DNA of 64,000 nt, from NCBI GenBank assembly GCA_017465505.1, contig JAFTWB010000024.1, forward strand, positions 174,733 to 238,732. Reading direction: 5' to 3'. Source of the DNA: Clostridia bacterium. GTDB taxonomy: Bacteria; Bacillota; Clostridia; Oscillospirales; Acutalibacteraceae. The notes below the pieces were generated by a model. It was not told where the DNA came from and did not search any database. It worked only from the letters and a program-made list of their open reading frames with translations. Of the stretch, positions 7,733-14,479 are shown one piece after another. The position numbers were made by a program, and so were the translations under genes. Position 1 is the first letter of the stretch. Each line of letters begins with the position of its first letter.

Positions 7733-8305
7733 ATGTATAAAACCTGGGAAGAATTGCAAAAAGCCTGCAATACCTGCACAAAATGCGGTCTTTGTGAGGA
7801 CAGAACCAATGTTGTTTTTGGCGTTGGCGTTAAAAATGCCGAGGTAATGTTTATTGGCGAAGGTCCGGGAGAGAACGAGGACATACAGGGCGAGCCCTTT
7901 GTAGGCAGAGCCGGAAAGCTTCTGGACAAAATGCTTGAGGCGGTGGATTTAAGCCGAGAGAAAAATATATACATCGCAAATATGGTAAAATGCAGACCAC
8001 CAAAAAACCGTGACCCAAAGCCTGAGGAAACCGAGCTTTGTATTGACTGGCTTAGGAATCAGTTCAGGCTTATGAAGCCCAAAATTGTGGTTTGCTTAGG
8101 CAGAATTGCCGCCGCTAAGCTTATTAAGCCTGACATAAAAATCACCAAAGAGCACGGAATGTGGTTTGAGAAAAACGGCACACTGATGATGGCAATGCTC
8201 CACCCTGCCGCACTTTTACGTGACCCGAGAAAAAAGCCCGAGGCGTTTGAAGATTTCCTCACCTTACAGGCAAAAATCAAGGAAATCTGCGAAAGCACAT
8301 ACTGA
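7733..8305 (+). CDS. Uracil-DNA glycosylase, family 4 (iron-sulfur type)
   Basis: 190 residues, ATG preceded by AGGAGG. The Cys cluster near the N-terminus (ACNTCTKCGLC) and the later KCRPPKNRDPKPEE...C give the four [4Fe-4S] ligands of family 4/5 glycosylases. The catalytic GEGPGENEDIQGEPFVGRAG and the C-terminal MLHPAALLRDP motif are both present. The enzyme excises uracil from DNA to start base excision repair. The following acetyltransferase gene starts 9 bases downstream and is probably co-transcribed. Confidence 0.92.
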   Translation: MYKTWEELQKACNTCTKCGLCEDRTNVVFGVGVKNAEVMFIGEGPGENEDIQGEPFVGRAGKLLDKMLEAVDLSREKNIYIANMVKCRPPKNRDPKPEETELCIDWLRNQFRLMKPKIVVCLGRIAAAKLIKPDIKITKEHGMWFEKNGTLMMAMLHPAALLRDPRKKPEAFEDFLTLQAKIKEICESTY

Positions 8306-8314
8306 GAGGCTGCT

Positions 8315-8737
8315 ATGGAAATCAGAGTTTTTCACAAGTTACCCCTTGAAGCTGTTAACATAAGAATGAATATTTTCGTTAAGGAGCAAGGTTTTTCCGA
8401 AACTCTTGAGATTGATGAAAACGAAGAGAGAGCAACCCACATCGTAGGCTTTATAGACGGCAAGCCTGCAGCCACCTCCAGATTCTTTTATGATGAAAGA
8501 AGAGGTGCTTACCTTATAAGCCGAATTGCAGTTTTGAAGGAACACAGAGGTAAAGGGCTGGGTGCACTAATAGTAAAAGCCGCCGAAGAACAAATCAGGG
8601 CTCAGAATGGCAAGACTACAGTTATTCACGCTCAGCTCAGAGTCAAGGGTTTTTATGAATCCATAGGCTACACTGCTTATGGTGATGTTGACCTTGAGGA
8701 AGGCGTAGAGCATATTATGATGAGAAAAGATTTATAA
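8315..8737 (+). CDS. GNAT family N-acetyltransferase (ElaA-like)
   Basis: 140 residues. The acetyl-CoA binding segment is ISRIAVLKEHRGKGLGALIVKAAEE with the R-G-K-G-L-G loop, followed by the terminal strand FYESIGYTAYG. The N-terminal IRMNIFVKEQGF pattern is typical of the ElaA/YjcF subgroup. The substrate cannot be read from sequence. GAGAGG precedes the ATG, and the gene follows the glycosylase by 9 bases. Confidence 0.88.
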   Translation: MEIRVFHKLPLEAVNIRMNIFVKEQGFSETLEIDENEERATHIVGFIDGKPAATSRFFYDERRGAYLISRIAVLKEHRGKGLGALIVKAAEEQIRAQNGKTTVIHAQLRVKGFYESIGYTAYGDVDLEEGVEHIMMRKDL

Positions 8738-8750
8738 AGAGCACAACAAA

Positions 8751-8773
8751 ACCCCCGAGGTTTCCTCGGGGGT
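8751..8773. terminator. Terminator shared by the acetyltransferase and the first surface gene
   Basis: Stem ACCCCCGAGG/CCTCGGGGGT with a TTT loop between convergent genes; a T-run follows on the minus strand. Confidence 0.8.
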
Positions 8774-8837
8774 AAGTTGTTTCGACAATTATATATTATC
8801 TGTCAATCAGACTGAAAGTAGAAAAGTAAAGTATAAA

Positions 8838-9674
8838 TTACTCAGTTACCTTCTTGCGAGCGAAGAAAACTACGCCAGCAGCAGCGATCATCATAGCGAT
8901 AGCTACAACAACGATTGTTGTTTCCTGACCGGAAGAAACTGCGCCACCTGTGGAAGGTGTAGCGGGAGCGTCAACTGTAGGAGCAACGGACTTCTCCTGT
9001 TCCCAAGCAACTTCTACGCCGGAATCCTTGATGAGCTTAGCTGTTGTATCCTGAGAAAGACCGAGAGCAGTGGACATATCGTCGATGATAGCCTGATCCT
9101 GCTTACCGCTATATGTTCTAGCGTCATCGAGCCAATCGTTGAGGAAGTCTGTGAAGAGCTTCTCAGCTGTAACTCCGGGGGGGAGGCAAGTACCGATGAG
9201 GTTACCGATAGATGTAACCTGCATTACGGGACCGTAGAGAGACTTATCCTGGTTCTTCCAGAAAGCAGCAACTGCTGTCTTGGAGCTATCCTGGGGGTTC
9301 TCATAGATTGTGCCATCAGCGTAAAGTGTATCGCCGTAGCAAGCAGATGTCATAATTGTGTCGTAAGTCTGAAGGCCGATATCTACGCTGAAGATTACAC
9401 CGTAGTACTCGCCGTCTGTAAGACCGCCAACCTTGGATACATCGTAGGAATAGAGCTTATCTTCAACCTTTGTGCACTTCTCCTTCTTGGACTGCCAAGC
9501 TGCGAGAGAGTCACCGCCGTATGCCCAGATGTGGCAGTATACGGAGCTGAAGTTGTTCCAATCTGCGGGAACTTCGAAATAAATTGTTGTGTCGTCAGCA
9601 GCACTTACGCCGATAACAGCAACACTAGCCATGCAAACGAGAGCAAGAGCTAAGCAAAGAATCTTTTTGAACAT
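8838..9674 (-). CDS. Secreted, C-terminally anchored carbohydrate-binding-like protein (surface gene A)
   Basis: 278 residues. Signal peptide to about residue 25 (ending VSAADD). The body begins IYFEVPADWNNFSSVYCHIW with a conserved later GDTLYADGTIYENP, a pattern of aromatic-rich strands seen in starch-binding modules such as CBM26; Trp and Tyr are frequent. A middle helical stretch (GLSQDTTAKLIKD) follows, then a Pro/Thr segment with TPSTGG, a hydrophobic span and a KK-containing tail, i.e. membrane or sortase-like anchoring. It is a paralogue of the gene at 10741-11580, sharing QVTSIGNL and AAFWKNQD. The module assignment is by pattern only. AGGAGG precedes the ATG. Confidence 0.75.
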   Translation of the reverse strand: MFKKILCLALALVCMASVAVIGVSAADDTTIYFEVPADWNNFSSVYCHIWAYGGDSLAAWQSKKEKCTKVEDKLYSYDVSKVGGLTDGEYYGVIFSVDIGLQTYDTIMTSACYGDTLYADGTIYENPQDSSKTAVAAFWKNQDKSLYGPVMQVTSIGNLIGTCLPPGVTAEKLFTDFLNDWLDDARTYSGKQDQAIIDDMSTALGLSQDTTAKLIKDSGVEVAWEQEKSVAPTVDAPATPSTGGAVSSGQETTIVVVAIAMMIAAAGVVFFARKKVTE

Positions 9675-9711
9675 TGCAATCTCCTCCTAAAAATATAAAT
9701 GTTCAGTCTGA

Positions 9712-9725
9712 GACGATATATCGTC
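9712..9725. promoter_or_regulatory. Perfect palindrome at the start of the surface gene A transcript
   Basis: GACGATATATCGTC, 14 bases, lies at the predicted transcription start, 7 bases past the -10 box. It may be an operator or a 5' stabilising structure. Confidence 0.4.
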
Positions 9726-9731
9726 ATACTG

Positions 9732-9760
9732 ATTATACACTATATATTTCAAAACTGCAA
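9732..9760 (-). promoter_or_regulatory. Promoter of surface gene A
   Basis: On the minus strand TTGCAG, 17-base spacer, TATAAT. The -35 box is embedded in CTATTGCA, shared with the promoters of surface genes B and C. Confidence 0.82.
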
Positions 9761-9824
9761 TAGTTTTGTATATTTTGTAACCAAAAAAATTAAAATTTTT
9801 ATTATAATTTATTTAGAAAAGAAA

Positions 9825-9850
9825 AAACCTTCCGATTACTCGGAAGGTTT
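9825..9850 (-). terminator. Terminator of surface gene B
   Basis: Stem AAACCTTCCGA/TCGGAAGGTTT with a four-base loop, T-run on the minus strand. Confidence 0.88.
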
Positions 9851-9875
9851 TGAAATTTTAAGTTATTGCTTAAAA

Positions 9876-10595
9876 TTAAGCGTTAGCCTTCTTGCGAAGA
9901 ACTACAACTGCAGCACCAGCCATAGCAACTACTGCGAGAACTGCGAACATAGCAACTGTGGAACCTGTGGGAGGTGTGTCGTTGCCGTCAGCAGGAGTTG
10001 TAGCTGTGGAGCCCTGAACGTCTGTTGCAGGAACAAGAGTTGTAGCCTCAGCTGTTGTAGCCTCTGTGGGAGCAACTGTTGTAGCCTCTGTGGGAGCAAC
10101 TGTTGTTGTGGGAACTGTTGCCTGTGTTGTGGGAGCAACGTAGCCTACCATAGCTTCGTCAAGAACAACTGCGTCGTTCTTCTTCTCGCTATTTGTGTAG
10201 TAGGAATCGCCGTCCTTCTCTGTCATCTCTTCGATTGTGATAGCAGCAGTAGCCTCACCATCGCCGATAGCCTTGAACTTGATCTCTACGAGTGTAGCAG
10301 CTGCCTTGAAGTCAATACCCTTAACAACGGAAGCGTTGAAGTATACTGTACCGGCAACCTCTGTGTTTACGATAGCGGAATCACCAAGGTTAGGTGTCTC
10401 ACAAGCAACAACCTCAAGAACTGCGGGATCGTATGTAACGTAGCCCTGAACGTCCTCGATGAGCTCGGGAGTTGTAAGAGTAGCTGTGTAAACATACTCG
10501 CCCTCAGCGTCAGCTGTTAATGCGCTAGCGCCAACGATTGCAAAGCTTGCGAGGCAAACAATTGCAAGTGCTAAAGTGATAATTCTCTTGAACAT
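9876..10595 (-). CDS. Cohesin-domain surface protein with anchoring tail (surface gene B)
   Basis: 239 residues from the ATG at 10595 (AGGAGG 9 bases upstream; a longer open frame to 10655 would run through the -10 box). Signal peptide to about residue 26 (ASA). One cohesin-like module, about residues 28-145: YTATLTTPELIEDVQGYV, YDPAVLEVVACETPNLGD, then AGTVYFNASVVKGIDF and ATLVEIKFKA. A Thr/Pro/Ala-rich linker with VAPTEATT repeats follows, then TPPTG, a hydrophobic span and RKKANA. Cohesins bind dockerins of secreted enzymes; here it would expose a docking site at the cell surface. The module is very similar to those at 12063 and 14480. Confidence 0.82.
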   Translation of the reverse strand: MFKRIITLALAIVCLASFAIVGASALTADAEGEYVYTATLTTPELIEDVQGYVTYDPAVLEVVACETPNLGDSAIVNTEVAGTVYFNASVVKGIDFKAAATLVEIKFKAIGDGEATAAITIEEMTEKDGDSYYTNSEKKNDAVVLDEAMVGYVAPTTQATVPTTTVAPTEATTVAPTEATTAEATTLVPATDVQGSTATTPADGNDTPPTGSTVAMFAVLAVVAMAGAAVVVLRKKANA

Positions 10596-10626
10596 TTGGA
10601 TTTTCCTCCTAAAAAATATTTTCTTC

Positions 10627-10655
10627 ATTATACAATATCTGCTCATTAAAAGCAA
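10627..10655 (-). promoter_or_regulatory. Promoter of surface gene B
   Basis: TTGCTT, 17-base spacer, TATAAT on the minus strand, with the CTATTGC context shared by genes A and C. Confidence 0.8.
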
Positions 10656-10698
10656 TAGTATTTTACAAAAAAATATTGGAATTTTTTAAAAAAACAAA

Positions 10699-10718
10699 TC
10701 CTCGGCAGTTGCCGAGGA
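10699..10718 (-). terminator. Terminator of surface gene C
   Basis: Stem TCCTCGGC/GCCGAGGA followed on the minus strand by TTTGTTTTTTT. Confidence 0.85.
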
Positions 10719-10740
10719 CTTTTTCAGTCTGTTTTAAGGG

Positions 10741-11580
10741 TTAATTTGCAGATTTTTTGCGTAAGAAAACTACAACCGCAACTGCACAAATCATCATAAC
10801 TGCGGCAACTGCAACAACTGTTGTTTCCTGACCTGAAGAAACTGCACCACCGGCTGACGGTGTTACAGGCTTGTCAACTGTGGGAGCCTGGCTCTGAGCC
10901 TTTTCCCACTTAACCTCTACGCCATTTTCTTTGATAATAGCCTCTCCCTTATCCTGAGAAAGACCGAGAGCGTTTAAGATATCGTCGATAATCTGCTGGT
11001 CAGTCTTACCGCTGTGAGTCTGGGCACTTGAGAGGTTATTCTTAAGGAAGCCCTCAAAGAGAGTTTCGGCAGTTGAACCTGAGGGAATACAAGTACCCAC
11101 AAGGTTACCGATAGATGTTACCTGCATAATAGGTCCGTAAACAGAACGGTCCTGATTTTTCCAGAAGGCAGCAAGGGCTGTCTTTGAGCTGTCGGAAGGA
11201 TTCTCATAAACTGTACCGTCGCTGTAAAGTGTGTCGCCGATACAATCGGTTGTGAGAAGTGCGTCGTAGGTCTGGAGGTCGATATCAACCACAAAAATAA
11301 GACCGTAGTTAACACCTGCCTGAAGTCCGCCTGCTTTGCTGAGGTCATAGGAATAGAGCTTGCCTTCAACCTGCTCGCAGGCACCTTTCTTTGATTTCCA
11401 GCCAACAATAGGACCTGAGCCGTCAAGATTCCAGATGTAGCAGAACACCTTGGAGTAGTTGTTCCAGTTTTCAGGAACTTCGAAATAAATTTTGTCAGCG
11501 TCAGCGGCACTGACACCAACCATGGCAATGCCTGCAACGCAGACAAGTACCAGTGCAAGACAAAGAACTCTCTTTATCAT
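10741..11580 (-). CDS. Secreted, C-terminally anchored carbohydrate-binding-like protein (surface gene C)
   Basis: 279 residues, the same architecture as the protein at 8838-9674: signal peptide (ending VSAADA), IYFEVPENWNNYSKVFCYIW module, QTYDALLTTDCIGDTLYSDG, a helical segment with GLSQDKGEAIIKENGVEVKW, then TPSAGGAVSSGQETT, a hydrophobic span and RKKSAN. The two proteins clearly arose by duplication and share the two conserved Cys of the module (Cys after VFCYIW and in DCIGDT), which could form a disulfide outside the cell. No catalytic residues are recognisable. AGGAGG precedes the ATG by 9 bases. Function inferred as surface carbohydrate binding. Confidence 0.75.
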   Translation of the reverse strand: MIKRVLCLALVLVCVAGIAMVGVSAADADKIYFEVPENWNNYSKVFCYIWNLDGSGPIVGWKSKKGACEQVEGKLYSYDLSKAGGLQAGVNYGLIFVVDIDLQTYDALLTTDCIGDTLYSDGTVYENPSDSSKTALAAFWKNQDRSVYGPIMQVTSIGNLVGTCIPSGSTAETLFEGFLKNNLSSAQTHSGKTDQQIIDDILNALGLSQDKGEAIIKENGVEVKWEKAQSQAPTVDKPVTPSAGGAVSSGQETTVVAVAAVMMICAVAVVVFLRKKSAN

Positions 11581-11635
11581 CTGATATTCCTCCTAAATAA
11601 AAAGATATTCCTTGCAAGCGTATCTCCTTGAGTCT

Positions 11636-11664
11636 ATTATATATCAACTTTATACTATTTGCAA
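11636..11664 (-). promoter_or_regulatory. Promoter of surface gene C
   Basis: TTGCAA, 17-base spacer, TATAAT on the minus strand, again with CTATTGCA around the -35 box. Confidence 0.82.
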
Positions 11665-11908
11665 TAGACCATTTAAATTTATTGAGAATTTTAAGTCCAA
11701 GAAACAATAAAAGCTTCACTTTAAAGTTAGGCACGATTACATCCAAACGCCACTCAGCCTTTACACCGCCTTCAATATGCCCTATCTCCCCACCGATTTT
11801 TCAGAAGTTGTAATCTCCCACTGTAACTACCAGTTCGGTTATCCTGGGAATAATTTTTGTGACTCCGCCGTTAACGTGCTATTCCTTCATCGCAAACCTT
11901 CCAAAAGG

Positions 11909-11985
11909 CGGAAATGCCCACCGTGGATAACGGACGGAAACGCCCACCGTGGATAACGGACGGAAATGTCCACCGTGGCTAACGG
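11909..11985. repeat. 26-base tandem repeat, three units
   Basis: Units at 11909-11934, 11935-11960 and 11961-11985, each starting CGGAAA and containing CCACCGTGG followed by ATAACGG or CTAACGG; units 1 and 2 differ at one base. No open frame or regulatory element explains it. The rest of the gap 11665-11908 is non-coding, with a fragmentary minus-strand frame (about 11700-11800) that lacks a plausible start and conserved motif. Confidence 0.85.
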
Positions 11986-11996
11986 TAAAAAGAAAA

Positions 11997-12018
11997 CTCC
12001 TCCCCATAAGGGGAGGAG
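11997..12018 (-). terminator. Terminator of surface gene D
   Basis: Stem CTCCTCCCC/GGGGAGGAG with loop ATAA and TTTTCTTTTT on the minus strand. Confidence 0.9.
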
Positions 12019-12062
12019 CAAAGCATAAAACTAAGAGTTAAATATTCTTAGATGTCTTTGAA

Positions 12063-13352
12063 TTAAGCGTTAGCCTTCTTGCGAAGAACAACAACTGCTG
12101 CTGCAGCCATAGCAACTACTGCGAGAACTGCGAAGATAGCAACGTTTGCACCTGTGGGAGGTGTATCGTTACCGCCAGCGGGAGTTGTAGCTGTGGAGCC
12201 CTGAACATCTGTTGCAGGAGCTGTGGGAGCTGCTGTGGGAGCAACTGTCTCTGTGGGAGCTACTGTTGTTGCAGGAACTGTGGGTGTGGGAGGTACGGGA
12301 ACGTCGAGTGTCTCTGTGAGAACAACTGCGTCGTTAACCTGCTCGTCGTTTGTGAAGTAGGAGTCGCCGTCCTTCTCTGTCATCTCGTTGATTGTGAGAA
12401 CGATCTCAGAAGCCTCAGCTGTGAGAACCTTGAACTCAAGAACAACGAGGCCAGCCTCTGTTGTGAAGTCCATACCCTTAACTACGGAAGCGTTGAAGTT
12501 AACTTCGCCAGCGATTTCTGTGTTGAGGATAGCAGAATCTTCGATAACGGGAAGAGTGCAGCTAACGAGCTCTAACTTAGTAGCATCGTACTTAACGAGA
12601 GCCTGAACGTCCTCGATAAGAGCAGGAGTCTTAAGTGTAGCTGTGTATGTAACAACATCGTCTACGAGAGCTGTGTAGTCTGTGCCAGCAACTGTGATAG
12701 TAGCTGCCTCAACTGCAGGCTCAGAAGGAGTTGTTGTGTCTGTGTTCTCAACAGGAACGGGAGCCTCGAAGTAGCTCTGCTGATTGAAGTAAACAGCGCC
12801 CTTCTCAGGTGTGTAGCCGTACTCGCCGTTGCCGTAGTAGTAGAACCACTCACCAGCGAATGTGGACTTACCGCTGAAATCGTTAACTTCTGTCTTGGAC
12901 TCGTCAACAACGTAGATCATCTCGTCGAAGCTGGGAAGACCTTCAGGATAGTTAGCGCTCTCATCGGGATCATAATACTCAGAACCGATGTTCTTTGTCT
13001 GATATGCTGCTGTGTAGATAGCCTGCTCAGCGTCTGTGCCGCCGTCGATAGCGTTGTTCCAGATGATTGTTGTAACGTCAGCATTTACATCATAGTAGTA
13101 AATGTTTTCAACATCTGTCTTGTTTGCTACATAGCCGGGCCATGCGTCGCACTTGCCAGTGCCTTCCCACCAGTAAATACCAGCGGTTGTTGCGTACTCG
13201 TTGTACCAGGTCTCAGGCATAGAGAAATAGTATCTGTTGTAGCCATCTTCCTTAGCAGGAAGCTCAGCTGCAGAAACAGAAGCCATAGCCATTGTACCCA
13301 TAGAGAGTACGAGAACTGCTACCAAAATAACGCTCATAAGTTTTTTGGACAT
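12063..13352 (-). CDS. Starch-binding-type module plus cohesin surface protein (surface gene D)
   Basis: 429 residues. Signal peptide to about residue 29. Residues 35-200 form an aromatic-rich carbohydrate-binding-like region: RYYFSMPETWYNEYATTAGI, YWWEGTGKCDAWPGY, and FAGEWFYYYGNGEYG, resembling CBM26-type starch modules. Residues about 220-345 are a cohesin-like module (YTATLKTPALIEDVQALV, GEVNFNASVVKGMDF, NEMTEKDGDSYFTN). A Thr/Pro linker, TPPTG, a hydrophobic span and RKKANA end the protein. A protein that binds both starch and dockerins would hold enzymes and substrate together at the cell surface. AGGAGG precedes the ATG. The CBM family assignment is the uncertain part. Confidence 0.82.
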   Translation of the reverse strand: MSKKLMSVILVAVLVLSMGTMAMASVSAAELPAKEDGYNRYYFSMPETWYNEYATTAGIYWWEGTGKCDAWPGYVANKTDVENIYYYDVNADVTTIIWNNAIDGGTDAEQAIYTAAYQTKNIGSEYYDPDESANYPEGLPSFDEMIYVVDESKTEVNDFSGKSTFAGEWFYYYGNGEYGYTPEKGAVYFNQQSYFEAPVPVENTDTTTPSEPAVEAATITVAGTDYTALVDDVVTYTATLKTPALIEDVQALVKYDATKLELVSCTLPVIEDSAILNTEIAGEVNFNASVVKGMDFTTEAGLVVLEFKVLTAEASEIVLTINEMTEKDGDSYFTNDEQVNDAVVLTETLDVPVPPTPTVPATTVAPTETVAPTAAPTAPATDVQGSTATTPAGGNDTPPTGANVAIFAVLAVVAMAAAAVVVLRKKANA

Positions 13353-13383
13353 TTTGAATTCCTCCTATAAAATAGTACTATTT

Positions 13384-13402
13384 GCTGAATGCATTATTCA
13401 GC
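13384..13402 (-). promoter_or_regulatory. 5'-leader hairpin of surface gene D
   Basis: GCTGAAT/ATTCAGC inverted repeat with a five-base loop in the untranslated leader, between the -10 box and the ribosome binding site. Perhaps stabilises the mRNA 5' end. Confidence 0.4.
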
Positions 13403-13408
13403 AGTCTT

Positions 13409-13437
13409 ATTATATACCACTTATATGGAAAAATCAA
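13409..13437 (-). promoter_or_regulatory. Promoter of surface gene D
   Basis: TTGATT, 17-base spacer, TATAAT on the minus strand. The context TGCTTGATTTTT is the same as in the promoter of surface gene F. Confidence 0.82.
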
Positions 13438-13492
13438 GCACTAAAGTTACAATAAATCAACGCTTTTTTAGCTAATATTGCACAAAAATAAA

Positions 13493-13514
13493 AGCCGACT
13501 CCGGGGAGTCGGCT
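13493..13514 (-). terminator. Terminator of surface gene E
   Basis: 10-bp stem AGCCGACTCC/GGAGTCGGCT with T-rich tail on the minus strand. Confidence 0.88.
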
Positions 13515-13528
13515 AAGTTGGTGCAGGG

Positions 13529-14293
13529 TTAATCTTCTTTCTTTTTCTTTGCAACTGCAATAATTACAACAGCAACAAGAGCAAGCACTACAACACCGCC
13601 AATAACAAAAAGTGCTGTGTTACCGCCGTTGCCGTCATTATCATTGTCGGAGCTGTTGCCTGACTGCTGAGCAGGCTTCTTGGGGGCTTCTGTGGGCTTG
13701 ATACCTGAGCCTGTACCCTCAACGTTGTTTGCAAAGTCGCCCTTGTCAAACTCGCCTTCAACTGCGGCGTCAACCTTATCAGCGTCTGCAAGAATGGGAG
13801 TTTCAGTAGCAATAGCTACATTGTTATCAACAGAAAGGCTGTATGTAAGGGTGTAGTCGTAGATGTTAACAAGGTCGATATCATAGAGGTACTGAATGAG
13901 GTACTCAATGTTTGTCTGGCCTTCTTCTATAACTGTAAAGGTAAGCTTTGCAACTTCTTTAGCCTCTTTAAAGCTCTGGCCGTTGATATCGGAGTGGTTG
14001 AAGTAAATCACGCCGTCGCCCTGATTGTTGGCGTTAACAGTGGCAGAGGGGAAATTTTTAAGGTCAACATTCTTAAGCTCAAGGTGATTTGTGTCGAACT
14101 TGAAAATCATCTGAATACCAACAACGTCCTGCTTGTAGGACTCAAGGTAAAGTGTGTAATCAACAGTTGAGCCAACAGGAGCATCAACACCGTTAACTGT
14201 GGAAGCAGGTGCGGCAAATGCACAAAGCATTGAGGTAATCATCAAAACACAGGTAAGCATACCTGCAATTGAAATCTTAAATATACGTTTCAT
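13529..14293 (-). CDS. Divergent cohesin-like membrane-anchored surface protein (surface gene E)
   Basis: 254 residues. Signal peptide to about residue 28 (CAFAAPA). Residues 35-165 show a cohesin-like beta-sandwich pattern: APVGSTVDYTLYLES, VVGIQMIFKFDTNHLELKNV, GVIYFNHSDINGQSFKEA, AKLTFTVIEEG. It is clearly divergent from the three close cohesins of this cluster, so it may bind a different dockerin or serve another role. A charged/Asn-Gly-rich linker leads to a strong hydrophobic span and the tail KKKKED, without the TPPTG motif of its neighbours, pointing to simple membrane anchoring. AGGAGG precedes the ATG. Confidence 0.72.
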   Translation of the reverse strand: MKRIFKISIAGMLTCVLMITSMLCAFAAPASTVNGVDAPVGSTVDYTLYLESYKQDVVGIQMIFKFDTNHLELKNVDLKNFPSATVNANNQGDGVIYFNHSDINGQSFKEAKEVAKLTFTVIEEGQTNIEYLIQYLYDIDLVNIYDYTLTYSLSVDNNVAIATETPILADADKVDAAVEGEFDKGDFANNVEGTGSGIKPTEAPKKPAQQSGNSSDNDNDGNGGNTALFVIGGVVVLALVAVVIIAVAKKKKED

Positions 14294-14331
14294 AATATCT
14301 TCCTCCTAAGAAAATATAATTATTAGATTTT

Positions 14332-14360
14332 ATTATAACACAAAGATTTTTAAATTACAA
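14332..14360 (-). promoter_or_regulatory. Promoter of surface gene E
   Basis: TTGTAA, 17-base spacer, TATAAT preceded by TGT on the minus strand. Confidence 0.8.
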
Positions 14361-14405
14361 GTAGGTTAGCGATTTACATTAACTGGGCTTTTCTCAAAAG
14401 AAAAA

Positions 14406-14432
14406 CGCCCCTTCGGGAGGACCGAAGGGGCG
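14406..14432 (-). terminator. Terminator of surface gene F
   Basis: 11-bp stem CGCCCCTTCGG/CCGAAGGGGCG with TTTTTCTTTT on the minus strand. Confidence 0.9.
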
Positions 14433-14479
14433 GAAAAGCATAAATTAAGTTGATTTAATTTTTAAATAAACTTTAATAA

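Noticed and set aside
9699-10520. Long plus-strand open frame rich in Ser and Cys opposite surface gene B
   Set aside because: It is the complement of a Thr/Ala/Val-rich coding sequence on the minus strand that has signal peptide, ribosome binding site and promoter; the plus frame has none.
11700-11800. Minus-strand frame with a short hydrophobic peptide between surface genes C and D
   Set aside because: It has no ribosome binding site and overlaps the promoter of gene C; perhaps a decayed fragment but not supportable as a gene.
11909-11985. Tandem repeats taken as a CRISPR array
   Set aside because: Units touch each other without spacers and only three exist.
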